Of a stretch of DNA of 64,000 bases, positions 1 through 10,903 are shown one piece after another (position 1 is the first letter of the stretch; each line of letters starts with the position of its first letter). Made by a program: the position numbers and the translations under genes. The notes beneath the pieces were generated by a model, which saw only the letters and a list, made by a program, of their open reading frames with translations, made no database searches and was not told where the DNA came from. The stretch is from Metridium senile (taxonomy: Eukaryota > Cnidaria > Anthozoa > Actiniaria > Metridiidae). The stretch covers positions 14,762,263 to 14,826,262 of the forward strand of contig OX459108.1 in assembly GCA_949775045.1 (NCBI GenBank), given 5' to 3'.

Positions 1-38
1 TAGGGGGTGTTAGGTGCTAGGGACACCCCCTAGATCCA
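1..38. repeat. Edge of a palindromic 'GGGGGTGT...CCCCCTAGATCC' element
   Basis: The first bases (AGGGGGTGT, then ACACCCCCTAGATCC) match the end of the palindromic element at about 30106-30283. The element is cut by the window edge. Confidence 0.4.
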
Positions 39-153
39 TCCTTGTTTTTATTCCTCCATTTATTAGTCCATCTACCCATTTATTTATCCATTCATAAAAT
101 TTCATACAAAATCATGCATCCATTTTTTCACATGTTCTATTCCATTTTCTCAG

Positions 154-3100
154 AGTACAGTTTTCAACTAAAGACCAAGACCTTGCTGTCTTTGATGCTG
201 GTGACAATGGGTTTTGTTTTGGAGAAGAAGGTAAATTAACACAAGCCCTTCCATGCAGCTCCTTCGCCGTGTACCAGAAACCTATTGTATTCTTTGTTAG
301 CTTTGTTCATTGTTTAATTTGGAGCCTTTTGTTATTTTTATTGAATTATGGAAAAACTAACGACTTATTGAAATTCTGGGTTTTTTTTTCTCAAAGGTTT
401 GTTTACTAAAACTAAGAGAAGATCCAGTGTAAGGTACAATATCATTATGTCATATTCTTAAATCTACGAGCAGAATAACAAACATAAGTAGTTTTATTGA
501 ACAGGGCCCCTACATGGATACCAGCCTTATGGCTGAATGGGCTATCATGTGTAAATAAAGTCAACTTCAACTTCATATTAAGTGCATGGTAATTTAAATA
601 ATAAGTGCTTATACTTTTACAGAGCATTATCCCCTTGTCAAGTGATAACGCTAAGTGCTGAAAACTTCCACAATGCTCTTAACAAGGTGAGTCAGTCAGG
701 CTGGTCGTCATGCAGTCATCTGTTAGTAAGTCAATCAGTCAATCACACACTAGTAAGTTAGTCCGTAAGTTCAGTCAGTCAGTTAGTTGGTCAGTCAGTC
801 AGTCATCTGGCCATGAGTTAATCAATCGCTCAGTAGTCAATTAGTCCATGAGTTCAATCAGTCAGTTAGCAAGTCAGTCGGTCATTCTGTCAATGAATTC
901 ATCAATCACTGACACTAGTCAGTTAGTCCGTAAGTTCAATCAGTCAGTTAGCAAGTCAGTCAGTCAATCTGTCAGTGAGTTAGTATGTCAATCCCTCACA
1001 TGTCTGTTTGTCCATAAGCTTAATCAAAAACTGGTCAGTAAGTCACTCATGCATGAACTATGAAATGCATGTTTGTTTATTCTGCTATATCTACTAAGCT
1101 TATTGTAGAATCATATAATAATGGCTGGCTAGTTCCTATATAGCGCATTTCCCGAACTGCTCAATGCGCTTACTCAACGTGTTCAAGTTGAAAGTATATC
1201 AAGGCGCATTAAGCTGCCACCATACAACCCATGTCTGAACACGGAGTTCTTTTACGTTCCTCAATGTTGGTATTGAGAGACGGGACCTCCATTTTACGTC
1301 GTTGTCCGAGAGGACGTGAAGTTCTAACCATTTGTAGATTTTGAAGAAACAAAGGCAGCAACTTCTTCTCAATTATTTAAAGACCCTGAGTAATGGTCCA
1401 GCCAGGGTTTGAACCCAGACCTTCCTTCCTTTAACCCAGTAGTCCGAGGCTCTATCCACTGAGCTAATCGGTCGGCGGTTCACAACTTGTTTTCAGAACC
1501 CGGCAGAAAAGATGCTGTTACAGTTGACTCATCAAAAGTGGAAAGAACATCTAACCAAAAGAAATAATGAACTTTATGATGAATATGGTGGTGCATTGGA
1601 CATGGAGGTAATGATGATGATAATAATGATGATGATGATGATGATTTTTGATAATGATGATGCCAGGCGAGGAGGGTGATGATTATAATGATGATTAAAG
1701 TGAATATGCTGATGGTGATAACAATGATGATAGTGATGAATGTGATGCTTGATTATTCAACTCATGTGCGTTTTTGTTATTCCAGATTTTAAGAATGGCT
1801 CTAAAACAGGTAAAACAATCAAGATATAAAATAACATTATGATTAATTAAGTGCCAAACAATGTACAGTTAAATGCAAATTATTAGCATATCTGTGAATT
1901 ATTAGTAAATGCTAAATAGTACAATTTTTGTTAATATACCTCTTTACCTCCATATGCAAATTGCCCATTTCAGACCATGTGTCATTCCCTTGAGAATTGT
2001 TCTTTTATGATGAACGTGTTATATCATTTACATGTGAAAGAAACAATTCCCAAGGGTAGCATCAAGTGATCTGAAATGGAATAACAAACAAGGAAGGGTA
2101 AAGAGGTCTATTCTGTTTATTGTAACACTATTTCGTACTATTTAGTATGGTTTTTCACAGATAACCAATATTTGTTATCTCCATTCTATCCAGACAATCT
2201 ATTTTGGCCAGTGTCCATCAGGGTTTGTGTACGTTATTGCCTTATCAACAACTGTCAAAGAAGTCAAAGAGGAACAAGCTGTACTATCGCACAAGCAATA
2301 TACTGAAGGTTGGTACTCATAGATCCACAATTTGCTTGAGTGAACATGAAACAATTGCGCAGTATTCCCACTGGAATATAGAATGTCCAACAAACAACAT
2401 GAATTCAAGAGATTTACCGCATTTACTGTTTTTTCCTAACGTACTCTTAGAATACATAAATTCCAAGTCAGACTTATAAAGTTTTCAGCAATCTATGTAT
2501 ATTCGTGCTGTATATTGAGAAAAACGTATTTGGCTTGTCGGTCGTAGCAATAGTAACCAAGATAGAACACAATGGATAGTGGATATAGGAATTACATTGA
2601 AAACTTATAAAAATCATGAATAATTAATGAGAATTTTACAAAAGAAATCATGTCCGTGACAAGCTCTGTAAATCTCATACAGATTTCGTCCTGATTTGCA
2701 TAAGTTTCAAGTTGAATTTTCGTGGCCAGATTTACTGTTATGCTGACAATTTTAGCAAAGTATGAAGTACTATACAATATACATGTCCAATCTATTATTT
2801 AGTAATGTTAATATTTTGATTTTGATATTACCACATTGTAGTTAACTATACAAGTCCTTGTTTCAGGTCACTGGCTGTTTCTAGTTCTTAGAGGCAGTGC
2901 CATATTGGTCAATGATGACACCAAGACAGAAGAACTTCTCGATGTCGAACAAATATTCCGTAAGTTATAATGACATCAATAATCATGATGAGAGTAAAGA
3001 TGAGAATAATGGTTACCTAGATACTAATGGTGGTAAAATGATGATGATTGAGGTAGTGATCATAATGTGCTGATGATGAGTTAAACACGATGGTCAGAAT

Positions 3101-4387
3101 GATAGAATTTACTCCCACTGGGTCCACAGCTTTGTGTAACTTTGTGTAAAATTCTCTAAATGTAACCAAATTTGGCATGAAGATAGTTTGAGGCAATCTG
3201 CATTTAATGGTATTGATGTCTCACTTGTGATTGACAGGATGACGTCATAACTGACGTATGAATTTGGCGCCAAAGCTTAGAATTTTGAAATTGATTTCAC
3301 AAAGTAACTGAAAATGTTCTATTCTCAAAACGATGCATTTTAATGAAAATCCCACCTAAATCCGATTAATGGTTCAAAAGTTATCACTAATTAAAAAAAC
3401 TCAAATTTCCCGCCAAAAGTGAAAGAATGTAACAAAATGACCATATATGGTCAAAATTAAGGGTATTTATACAGCTTTTCCCCTAAACATAGTCAGATGG
3501 AAACAAAGTGAATAATGCATTAAAACAAATTTGTAGTTTTTTTGATTTTGGAAATTGTTTGTCACGTGGTGTATTACGTCATGAGGTACATAATGACGTC
3601 ATATGTATAAAGCAATGACGTAATACACCACGTGACAAATAATTTCCAAAATCAAAAAAACTACAAATTTGTTTTAATGCATTATTCACTTTGTTTCCAT
3701 CTGACTATGTTTAGGGGATAAGCTGTATAAATACCCTTAATTTTGACCATATATGGTCATTTGGCGGGAAATTTGAGTTTCTTTAATTAGTGATAACTTT
3801 TGAACCATTCATCGGAATTAGGTGAGATTTTCATTAAAATGCATAGTTTTGAGCATAGAACATTTTCAGTTACTTTGTGAAATCAATTTCAAAATTCTAA
3901 GCTTTGGCGCCAAATTCATAGGTCCGTTATGACGTCATCCTGTCAATCACATGTGAGACACCAATACCATTGAATGCAGATTGCCTAAAACTATCTTCAT
4001 GCCAAATTTGGTTACATTTAGAGAATTTTACACAAAGCTGTGGACCCATCGGGAGTAAAATATACCATCTCTGACCATCGTGTAAAAGTCGTTCCAGCGT
4101 GTAGTCATAATTTTTTTCAATTAATGAACACTCTGACACCATTAATTCAAAAATATATTTTCTCATAGAATGATACCAACGATGTGCTAGTTCAATTCAA
4201 TAAATGAAGAAATATTCTGATTAAATAATTACAATAATTATTGTTTTCTATTCTAGGTAAAACTCCTTCACTACCATCCAATGGCTGGGTCAAAGCTAAT
4301 GAGCTGTCTATTGTTGCTTTATTTCCATGGTCTGCAGTTACAGAAGCACAAGATATCTTCCCTGATGTCATTCTGGATGAACAATAA
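154..4387 (+). CDS. 3' part of a multi-exon gene, weakly like a cyclic-nucleotide-binding-domain protein
   Basis: Seven exons join in one frame with good splice sites: 154-230, 625-686, 1497-1607, 1786-1809, 2194-2308, 2867-2959 and 4257-4387 (stop TAA). The 5' end lies left of the window. Early residues read FGEEGALSPCQVITLSAEN, which recalls the end of a cyclic-nucleotide-binding domain (FGE, then ...L.PC.V..L....F). A charged helical stretch follows (LLQLTHQKWKEHLTKRN), then GHWLFLVLRGSAILV, which resembles the strand after the phosphate-binding turn of a second such domain. The spacing between FGE and the final strand is shorter than usual, so a small exon may be missed near 231-620 or the assignment may be wrong. 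Exon 4 is only 24 bp. The stop codon overlaps an AATAAA. Coding status is fairly secure from phase agreement; the family call is weak. Confidence 0.6.
249..330. repeat. Dispersed repeat fragment
   Basis: On the opposite strand this reads close to 29260-29330: both carry an AACAATGAACAAAGCTAAC block, then a GGTTTC.AGTACA block and a GAAGGAGC block. A weaker third copy appears near 19565-19610. It lies in the intron after the first visible exon and is probably an old interspersed element. Confidence 0.4.
687..1065. repeat. Degenerate GTCA/GTTA tetranucleotide array
   Basis: About 380 bp built from GTCAGTCA, GTTAGTCAGT and similar 4-bp variants, starting at the splice donor of the exon ending at 686. 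The open reading frame across it is serine/valine/glutamine-rich and is a by-product of the repeat. Confidence 0.85.
1110..1480 (-). mobile_element. tRNA-derived SINE
   Basis: Read on the minus strand, the element starts near 1478 with a tRNA-like head: A-box-like TTAGCTCAGTGGATAGAG, then B-box-like GGGTTCAAACCC. A tRNA-unrelated body follows. The body contains a TTTACGTC.TT.TCCGAGA block (plus strand, near 1296) that is shared with the SINE at 9190-9460, although the tRNA heads differ. It sits in an intron. Confidence 0.65.
1611..1740. repeat. (GAT)n low-complexity array
   Basis: Trinucleotide GAT/AATGAT repeat directly after the donor at 1608, in the intron before the 24-bp exon. Confidence 0.85.
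3082..4086. mobile_element. 1-kb foldback (long inverted repeat) element
   Basis: Two arms of roughly 490 bp are reverse complements of each other. The left outer end AAACACGATGGTCAG pairs with CTGACCATCGTGT near 4070-4083. The inner arms meet around 3596 in a short spacer. The arms carry palindromes of their own, including TTTGGCGCCAAA and several TGACGTCA (CRE-like) sites. The element fills most of the last intron of the first gene. I see no transposase ORF, so it looks like a non-autonomous foldback or MITE. Confidence 0.8.
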
Positions 4388-4720
4388 ACAACAACAACAA
4401 CAAATACAGCAACAACAAACATAGCAACACCACCAACAGAAACAATGTCACAAAAGCATGTCAAGATACCTTCCCTGATGTCATTCTGGATTAACAATAA
4501 ACAACAACAAACATAGCAACAACAAACATAGCAACACCACCAACAGAAACAATGTCACAAAAGCATGTCAAGATATCTTCCCTGATGTCATTCTGGATTA
4601 ACAATAAACAACAACAAACATAGCAACAACAAACATAGCAACACCACCAACAGAAACAATGTCACAAAAGCATGTCAAGATATCTTCCCTGATGTCATTC
4701 TGGATTAACAATAAACAACA
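4349..4720. repeat. Tandem array containing the terminal exon's stop and poly(A) signal
   Basis: The last coding segment (GATATCTTCCCTGATGTCAT through stop and AATAAA) recurs at about 4460, 4567 and 4674, with a unit near 107 bp. The later copies read GGATTAACAATAAAC in place of GGATGAACAATAAAC, so they keep AATAAA. Between copies there is CAA/ACA-rich DNA. Confidence 0.85.
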
Positions 4721-5100
4721 ACAAACATAGCAACAATGACAAATACATCAACACCACAACTACCACTAGAATATCAACAGCAATATCAAATACATCATCA
4801 CCAACAACAACAAACATAGCAACAATGACAAATACATCAACACCACAACCACCACCAGAATATCAACAGCAATATCAAATACATCATCACCAACAACAAA
4901 CATAGCAACAATGACAAATACATCAACACCACAACCACCACCAGAATATCAACAGCAATATCAAATACATCATCACCAACAACAACAAACATAGCAACAA
5001 TGACAAATACATCAACACCACAACCACCACCAGAATATCAACAGCAATATCAAATACATCATCACCAACAACAACAAAGATAGAACAATAACAAATACAT
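4721..5100. repeat. CAA-rich minisatellite, about 87 bp unit
   Basis: Four to five units built around ACAAATACATCAACACCACA, CAGAATATCAACAGCAATAT and CAAATACATCATCACCAACA. It follows the previous array directly and lies downstream of the first gene's stop, possibly in its 3' UTR. Confidence 0.85.
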
Positions 5101-5556
5101 CTACATCACAACAACAGAAACAATGACAACAACAGCAAAAGAACTGACAACAAAAATGCTGTTTTCGAATTTATTTTACTTTCAAAGCTTCCTAGAAAAG
5201 CTGTTTTGATTGGTTAAAAAAATATCATACTTGAAGAATTTGTCTAATCAAATATAATCTTCTTAGCAGCTTTGTTCAAAACTCAATTTGAATATCTGAT
5301 ATTTCTGACATTATTATATAATAGACTGTAAATATTGTGCATTGTAAAATATCAACAATCAGAAATATCATAAAGCTCTTCTGACTGATGGTGTAAATTT
5401 GTGTACTACATAAAAACGAACAGGAACAATAAACATCTTTTTATGTACAAAGTATTCAAAATAGTTATAAATAGTAAACTGCAAAATAGTCTCTACGTGT
5501 TCATGAAAACTCAGGTAAAACAAGTTTATGCAGATGTTTGATAAAATATCCCCTAA

Positions 5557-5722
5557 AGGCCCAGGCAAACGGCTTCAACATTGGTTTGATTTTGTTGAAC
5601 GCTGTATAATTGTAGTTGCAATTTGAACATAAACGCTTTCAATGACAATGTTGAAATGGGGTGGCAAATGGCTTCAACATTGCCATTCAACAAAATCAAA
5701 CGGATGTTGAAGCAAACAACAA
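5557..5722. mobile_element. Palindromic MITE, family A copy 1
   Basis: The left part (GGCCCAGGCAAACGGCTTCA) is mirrored by the right part (ATTCAACAAAATCAAACGGA, then TGTTGAAGCAAA). A better preserved copy lies at 10904-11082 with the same GGCCCAGGCAAAC end. Confidence 0.7.
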
Positions 5723-6078
5723 TCTTGGACAAAAATCTTGACAAAACATGATTTTTTAGTAAAAACTGCACAAAAAAGTATTTTGGTCTATAAAATCACC
5801 CCCCTCCCCCTAAATCAATGTTGCATGGCGGCTCCAGCATTGTCGAAGCCAACCATACCAACATTGACCAGGGAGGAGGGGGTTGAGGGCATGAGACCCC
5901 CCTTTGAAGTTTGATGCGATAATTATGCCTTGTAAAAAAATTGTCAACTGTTTTTGTGCAAGATTGAAGGTCTTGATTCTTAAAAAAATATTGTGCAACA
6001 TCAAATAGGGGGGGGGAAATATCAAGCAAGTTTATAAAGAAATATTGTGCACCACTTAAAGGGTGCAAGAAATGGTAC

Positions 6079-6241
6079 AGCCTGGTCTACACTAGTGACA
6101 TAAGCATAAGCAACAAACAGAGACTCAGTAAAGCATTTCTCAAAATTAATAGGTGTGAGAAAAGGCAAGTGTGGCTAATGAACAAAGCTCAACTGAGTCT
6201 GCGTTATTGCTTATGCTAATGTTGCTAGTGTGAACCAGGCT
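6079..6241. mobile_element. Palindromic MITE, family B copy 1
   Basis: Ends are AGCCTGGTCTACACTAG and CTAGTGTGAACCAGGCT, with internal GCATAAGCAA mirrored by TTGCTTATGC. A second copy at 63159-63496 is interrupted by another palindrome. Confidence 0.75.
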
Positions 6242-6394
6242 TAAATATCAAGCACGATGGTTGACCCACATTTCCTCATCAACAAATATCAAATGGTCCG
6301 TCCCTTACTTGCTTCTCTCATTCTCTCTTGATGCTCTGATCTGCTCATTTTATCAGAATTTTCCTGGGATTGTTTTTGCACTATAGACATTGGA

Positions 6395-9026
6395 TTAAAC
6401 TCTTTTTCGTTTTTGTTTTGAAGGTCCATTTTCTTGATCACTTTGATTGATTAATGTATCGCTTAACTGTCTCTTGTTACTGTCCTGTGTCATTCTTCTA
6501 CTGTTATATACGTTATTATTTTCATATGGTGATGATGGAGTTGAATCACTTCTTTTTATGTTGTTGTTCAGTTGGCTTTCAAGATCACTTAGTCTTTCAC
6601 TTAGAGTCACAACAACACTTTGAATCTGAAACGAAACAAGATTGTGTGACATGGTAGTGATTGTGTGACAGCACTTTGAGTTTGAAACAAAACAGGATTC
6701 TGTGACATGGTAGTGATTGTGTGACAGCACTTTGAGTTTGAAACAAAACAGGATTGTGTGACCTGCTAGTGATTGTGTGACATGCTAATGATTGTGTGAC
6801 AACACTTTGAATCTGAAACGAAACAGGATTGTATGACATGCTAGTGATTGTGTGACATGCTAGTGATTGTGTGACAACACTTTGAGCTTGAAACAAAACA
6901 GGATTGTGAACTTTGAGTTTGAAACAAAACAGGATTGTGTGACATGCTAGTGATTGTGTGACATGCTAGTAATTATGTGACAACACTCTGAATCTAAAAC
7001 GAAACAGGATTGTGTGACATTTTAGTGGTTGTGTGACATACTAGTGATTGTGTGACAACACTTTGAAATGAAACAAAACAAGATTGTGTGACATGCTAGC
7101 ACATCCAAAATAAATAGCAGATAATTTTGTCCTCATAAACTGTCACAAATTATGCAAAAACCAAGCTTTAGTAAATTAAATTACTCATAACTTGATATAC
7201 AAAGGTTTGATGTTTTTACAATAGACCAAATTGGCTAACACATTGCTGTGTTTGTTTCCACCCAATTAAAATCTTTTGGGAATAAGATTCTTTGTCTTTT
7301 GTATTTCAAAATCACATCGAAAATTTGTTGAACAAAGTTTTTATTCCCAGTGGTTTTGAATTGGGTTGAAACGTACATAGCAACACGTTAGCCGGTTAGG
7401 TCAATGGTTGTTATTGTGCTGTACTTACTTTAAGAATTTCATACATTAATGTATGTGCAGTAGGTATTTCTAGTATTTCTTCAGTCTTTAATGATTTTTC
7501 TTTGCTCGAACCTAGCTGATAACTAAACACAAAACAGAAAGTAATCAGAAAAAAACTTGTACAATTGCATAGAAGCAACATATAGTGCAAAAAAATTATA
7601 GTGATAATAATCATCATTATCATTCATATTATATTTTCCGTCGTTTTGATTGGCCTACAAATAATAGACTGCTCATGCCCATAATGTTGCAAAGCCGTTT
7701 TGCTGCAAATAATAGTCTGCTCATGATCATGCGCAGTAACACTGCTTCTGTAAACATGGCTCGTTTCAATTTTCGTCGTTTTGATTCACTATTTTCTTTT
7801 TGTGTGTATTACTTTCAAAGATTGCATAAAATACATGTTAAAACAGAATGATAAAACAATTATTGAACTGGGTTATCACAAAATATCAAGATTTGTCACT
7901 GTCTCACTATCAGTTATTTGCCTCTTCTGCAGATGGCATCAGCAAATAACCAATAGCTCGCCACTGACAAATCACAATATTTTGCTCAACCTCGTCCAAT
8001 AATTGCTTATTATCATCATAATCATGTCTTTATCAATAAAACCATAACCATCATTTTGATGACAATGAATTGACAAGCTGTAAAATAATATTGTGGATTC
8101 TATAACTAACCTTTTTATACTTGAACAATCCATTGTATACATATCTCTAGAAAAGAGGACGGTTTGTCTTTGTCAATAACTGTTACTGGGGGAGGGGAGG
8201 GAAAGGTCTAATAATCTCAACAACATTTGTGCCTACAGGGGGAAGTCTTATTTATAAAGTTTGATTATTAACAATAATATATCATCTTTGTTTATATTAC
8301 TATTTTGATTACCTTATCATGTCAAGTTGTTTTGGTGTTGTTTTGTAAATTCTTCCTATTTGTGACTGGCATGTTGTACATTTAAGAACAACAAAGGTGC
8401 TACGGACATAAACGTTGCATGTTAGTAAGGTAGTCGTACCTATTATCGCGCACATCCTATTATCGTGCTTTTCGTAAAAAAATAATATATATCTTCTAAA
8501 AAATGCTTCAAAATTAATTAAAACAATTATGGCTGCTGATTCTGTTGCAACGAACTTTTTCGTTCCACTTTTTTCAATAAACTTTTACGCAGAATAGAAG
8601 ATATATATCATTTTTTACGAAAAGCACGATAATAGGATGTGCGCGATAATAGGTACGACTACCTTAATTGACTGACTGACAGGCAATAACATGTTACAAA
8701 CCTTCCAAGATCTTCTCCTTCTGTAGAGATTTCCATGCCATCTTCAGTTGCAACATGAACAAACGGAGTCACAGCTGCAATACGTCCACAACAACAACAA
8801 CAACAACATTTAATGATCATAAAACTTGCAAATTAGCAAACTTCAACGATATAGTTTCACCTGATAAAGAAACGGTTCTCAAATTTTGATCAGCGCAGAC
8901 CCAAGAAAGACTATCTCCCAGAATAGTTCTACATCCAATGCAGTGAAATACTAAAGGTACGGCGCCTTTAGCATCATCAACTTTGTCTTCATCTAATACC
9001 GAAGTCTCTGTCGAATTTGCCGCCAT
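6395..9026 (-). CDS. MIS18A: Mis18-alpha, centromere CENP-A loading factor
   Basis: Six exons, read on the minus strand: 9026-8861, 8774-8702, 8399-8313, 8146-8111, 7522-7429 and 6625-6395. Phases agree and give 228 aa, close to the human length. The Mis18/Yippee-like zinc fold is visible: FHCIGCRTILGDSLSWV (Cys29, Cys32), then LKCTTCQSQIGRIYKTTP (Cys87, Cys90), then SYQLGSSKEK, which matches the family's 'ESYVLGSSEK' segment. A predicted C-terminal helix (VVVTLSERLSDLESQL) and a basic tail follow. By family, Mis18-alpha works in the Mis18 complex that licenses deposition of centromeric histone CENP-A after mitosis. The start codon lies in an AAAATGGCGGC context with an NRF1-like GCATGCGCATGC just upstream. 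The exon 6 acceptor sits in a tandem array. Confidence 0.92.
6600..7100. repeat. Minisatellite carrying copies of the MIS18A exon 6 splice acceptor
   Basis: About eight irregular units of GATTGTGTGACATGCTAGT and CAACACTTTGAATCTGAAAC. On the gene strand each long unit keeps a polypyrimidine-like TTTGTTTC, then CAGATTCAAAGTGTTGT or a close variant. That is the exon 6 acceptor and its first codons. The real exon start is at 6625. Confidence 0.85.
8427..8665. mobile_element. Palindromic MITE filling MIS18A intron 2
   Basis: A terminal inverted repeat of about 50 bp starts AAGGTAGTCGTACCTATTAT and is mirrored by ATAATAGGTACGACTACCTT. The outer repeat is almost perfect and the central part is unpaired. 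The element takes up about 239 of the intron's 300 bp and ends roughly 26 bp from the exon 3 acceptor. Confidence 0.85.
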
Positions 9027-9130
9027 TTTATTTTTGGTAAATAACTACGCATGCGCATGCTTACACATGGCTCTTTCCCAGTCTCTTCCGCTGTAGTAAC
9101 CATATCTTATTTTTTCGCGGGAAATCTTTA
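9027..9130 (-). promoter_or_regulatory. MIS18A promoter with NRF1- and YY1-like motifs
   Basis: Directly upstream of the start codon lies GCATGCGCATGC (about 9048-9059), an NRF1-type palindrome. The start codon itself is inside AAAATGGCGGC, a YY1/TISU-like motif. Together these suggest a short 5' UTR and a housekeeping promoter. No transcript data are available to place the start site. Confidence 0.5.
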
Positions 9131-9184
9131 GTATCCAAAAAAGTGTTTTTATGTTTTTTTTTTAAACACATTTTTTTACTGTGG

Positions 9185-9460
9185 GCCCTGTAGTACAGTG
9201 CTGAGACCGGACTGTTGTGATGGGAGACAATCCCTTGCTCTTTTCGAAGAGCACAACAGGATCTTTTACATCCACCTTATATAGGAATTAGAGTGAAGGC
9301 AGGAGGAAGCTTTACGTCCTTATCCGAGAAGATGAGGCACTGAGAGAGTGAAATGTCTTGCCCATGGACACAACGCAATCGCACAGGCCCGGGAATCGAA
9401 TCCAGACCATTAGCCCAGGAATTCGGTCCCCTGACCACTAGACCACCACGCCTCTCATTG
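9185..9460 (-). mobile_element. tRNA-derived SINE, second type
   Basis: On the minus strand the head reads GTGGTCTAGTGGTCAGGGG (A-box-like) and GGATTCGATTCCCGG (B-box). The body contains TTTACGTCCTTATCCGAGA (plus strand, about 9310), which parallels the core of the SINE at 1110-1480. A (CAT)n array follows on the tRNA-head side. Confidence 0.7.
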
Positions 9461-9464
9461 TGAT

Positions 9465-9670
9465 GTGGATGATGATTCATCATCCATCATAATCATCACC
9501 ATGATTGTCATCATTTCAACCTTCAACATCATCATAATCACCACCATTATAATCATCATCATCGTCATCATACCATCAGCAAAAAAACAACAATATAATC
9601 AGTGTCCATTGTCATCATAATCACCATCACCATCACTATCATCTGCATCATCATCATCACCATCACATTG
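9465..9670. repeat. (CAT)n low-complexity array
   Basis: CATCATCAC/CATAATCATC trinucleotide repeat upstream of MIS18A. Confidence 0.8.
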
Positions 9671-9935
9671 ATCATTGTCACAAAATATTCCAGTACAAAA
9701 CAATACATATTAACATTTTTATTTTTTATACTATTGCTGGACCATCAGACAAATATTACAGACCAGTAATTATTTTATCTTATCTCTCTTCACTTCTCAA
9801 TAAACTTGGCTTTTACTTCATGTAGAGGACACCTGTTGCATTCATCCTGACTTCATTCGATCGTAAAACCTGTAGTGTTTGGGATTCTACCCAAAGTAAA
9901 AGCCATCATTTGTGCTGCCAAAAATTGCCTATGAC

Positions 9936-10230
9936 TTACAGCATGACGCACCTTACCGTGGCCACCTAATTAAAGTTTTGTACAAGTTAACCAATCAGAA
10001 AGCGAGAATTTGGCCTTAATATAAAAGACACGCCGAGTGCCAAACGGTAAACACTTTGAAATGTTCAAAACAAAGGCAAGAGTGAAGTTTATAAGTGTCT
10101 GGAAAACCTTCCAGGATGTTTAAATTTGAAAAGGTGCAGCAAATAATTTGAAAAGAGAAACTTTTGAACACTAAGATAACTTGTACAAAACTTAAATTGG
10201 GTGGCCACGGTAAGGCGCGTTATGCTGTAA
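9936..10230. mobile_element. MITE, family C copy 1
   Basis: Terminal inverted repeats TTACAGCATGACGCACCTTA and TAAGGCGCGTTATGCTGTAA, followed inward by CCGTGGCCACC and GTTTTGTACAAGTTA. A second copy in the opposite orientation lies at 34470-34763 in a ZMPSTE24 intron. I see no ORF. Confidence 0.85.
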
Positions 10231-10424
10231 AACAACCATAGGCTGCATTACAATAGGGCATTCAGCTAAACAGGCCTCTTACAATCATCAAACTTTTATT
10301 GTATTTGGTGGTGAAACATTGGTAGAATGTGAAATGGATTTAGTGAAAACAAGGACCAATTGTACAAATCAGTAGATAAATTTATCAGAAAATATATAGA
10401 AACAATCAGTACCAGATAAAAGTT

Positions 10425-10690
10425 ATACAGTGTAAATGATAATTTGTACAAGTTTTATCTGATGGATAAGGATTTATCCATTGATAACGCTATTCAGTCT
10501 CCATACATCCAGCCCCAGGCAAGAATTGTCCAGTGTAAATGATAATTTGTACAAGTTTTATCTGATGGATAAGGATTTATCCATTGATAACGCTATTCAG
10601 TCTCCATACATCCAGCCCCAGGCAAGAATTGTCCAGTGTAAATGATAATTTGTACAAGTTTTATCTGATGGATAAGGATTTATCTAGCAC
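10425..10690. repeat. Tandem repeat, about 104 bp unit
   Basis: About 2.6 nearly identical units contain TAATTTGTACAAGTTTTATC, GGATAAGGATTTATCC and CATCCAGCCCCAGGCAAGAA. It lies between MIS18A and the importin-alpha 3' end. The unit contains a small GGATAA/TTATCC palindrome. Confidence 0.85.
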
Positions 10691-10903
10691 AGCCCTGATA
10701 CATGTTACCAAAGATAAGAATTCCTCAATGTGAATATTATTTTTATCCGCTGGATAAGAAATAACCCAGTGAATAATTTGCACTATTCACCCTTTGTACA
10801 AAGAGGGCTTGAAATATGATTATTCGTACAAGTTTTACTTCATTTTTTTACAAGTGCTATTCCACTTTCCCAAAATGGACATTGTGCAAGATTTATCACT
10901 GGA

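Larger units (their letters stand above)
5101..6394. other. Convergent intergenic region, no gene seen
   Basis: Space between the 3' ends of the first gene and MIS18A. It holds two palindromic elements (about 5557-5722 and 6079-6241). Otherwise it is unstructured AT-rich DNA with one G-rich patch near 6005. The ORFs here have no recognisable features. Confidence 0.6.

Noticed and set aside
6395..6896. Repetitive His/Ser/Gln ORF (SHNPVSFQIQSVV repeated) as a repeat protein
   Set aside because: Only the final 77 codons form MIS18A exon 6. The repeated part is the intronic minisatellite carrying copies of the exon's start.
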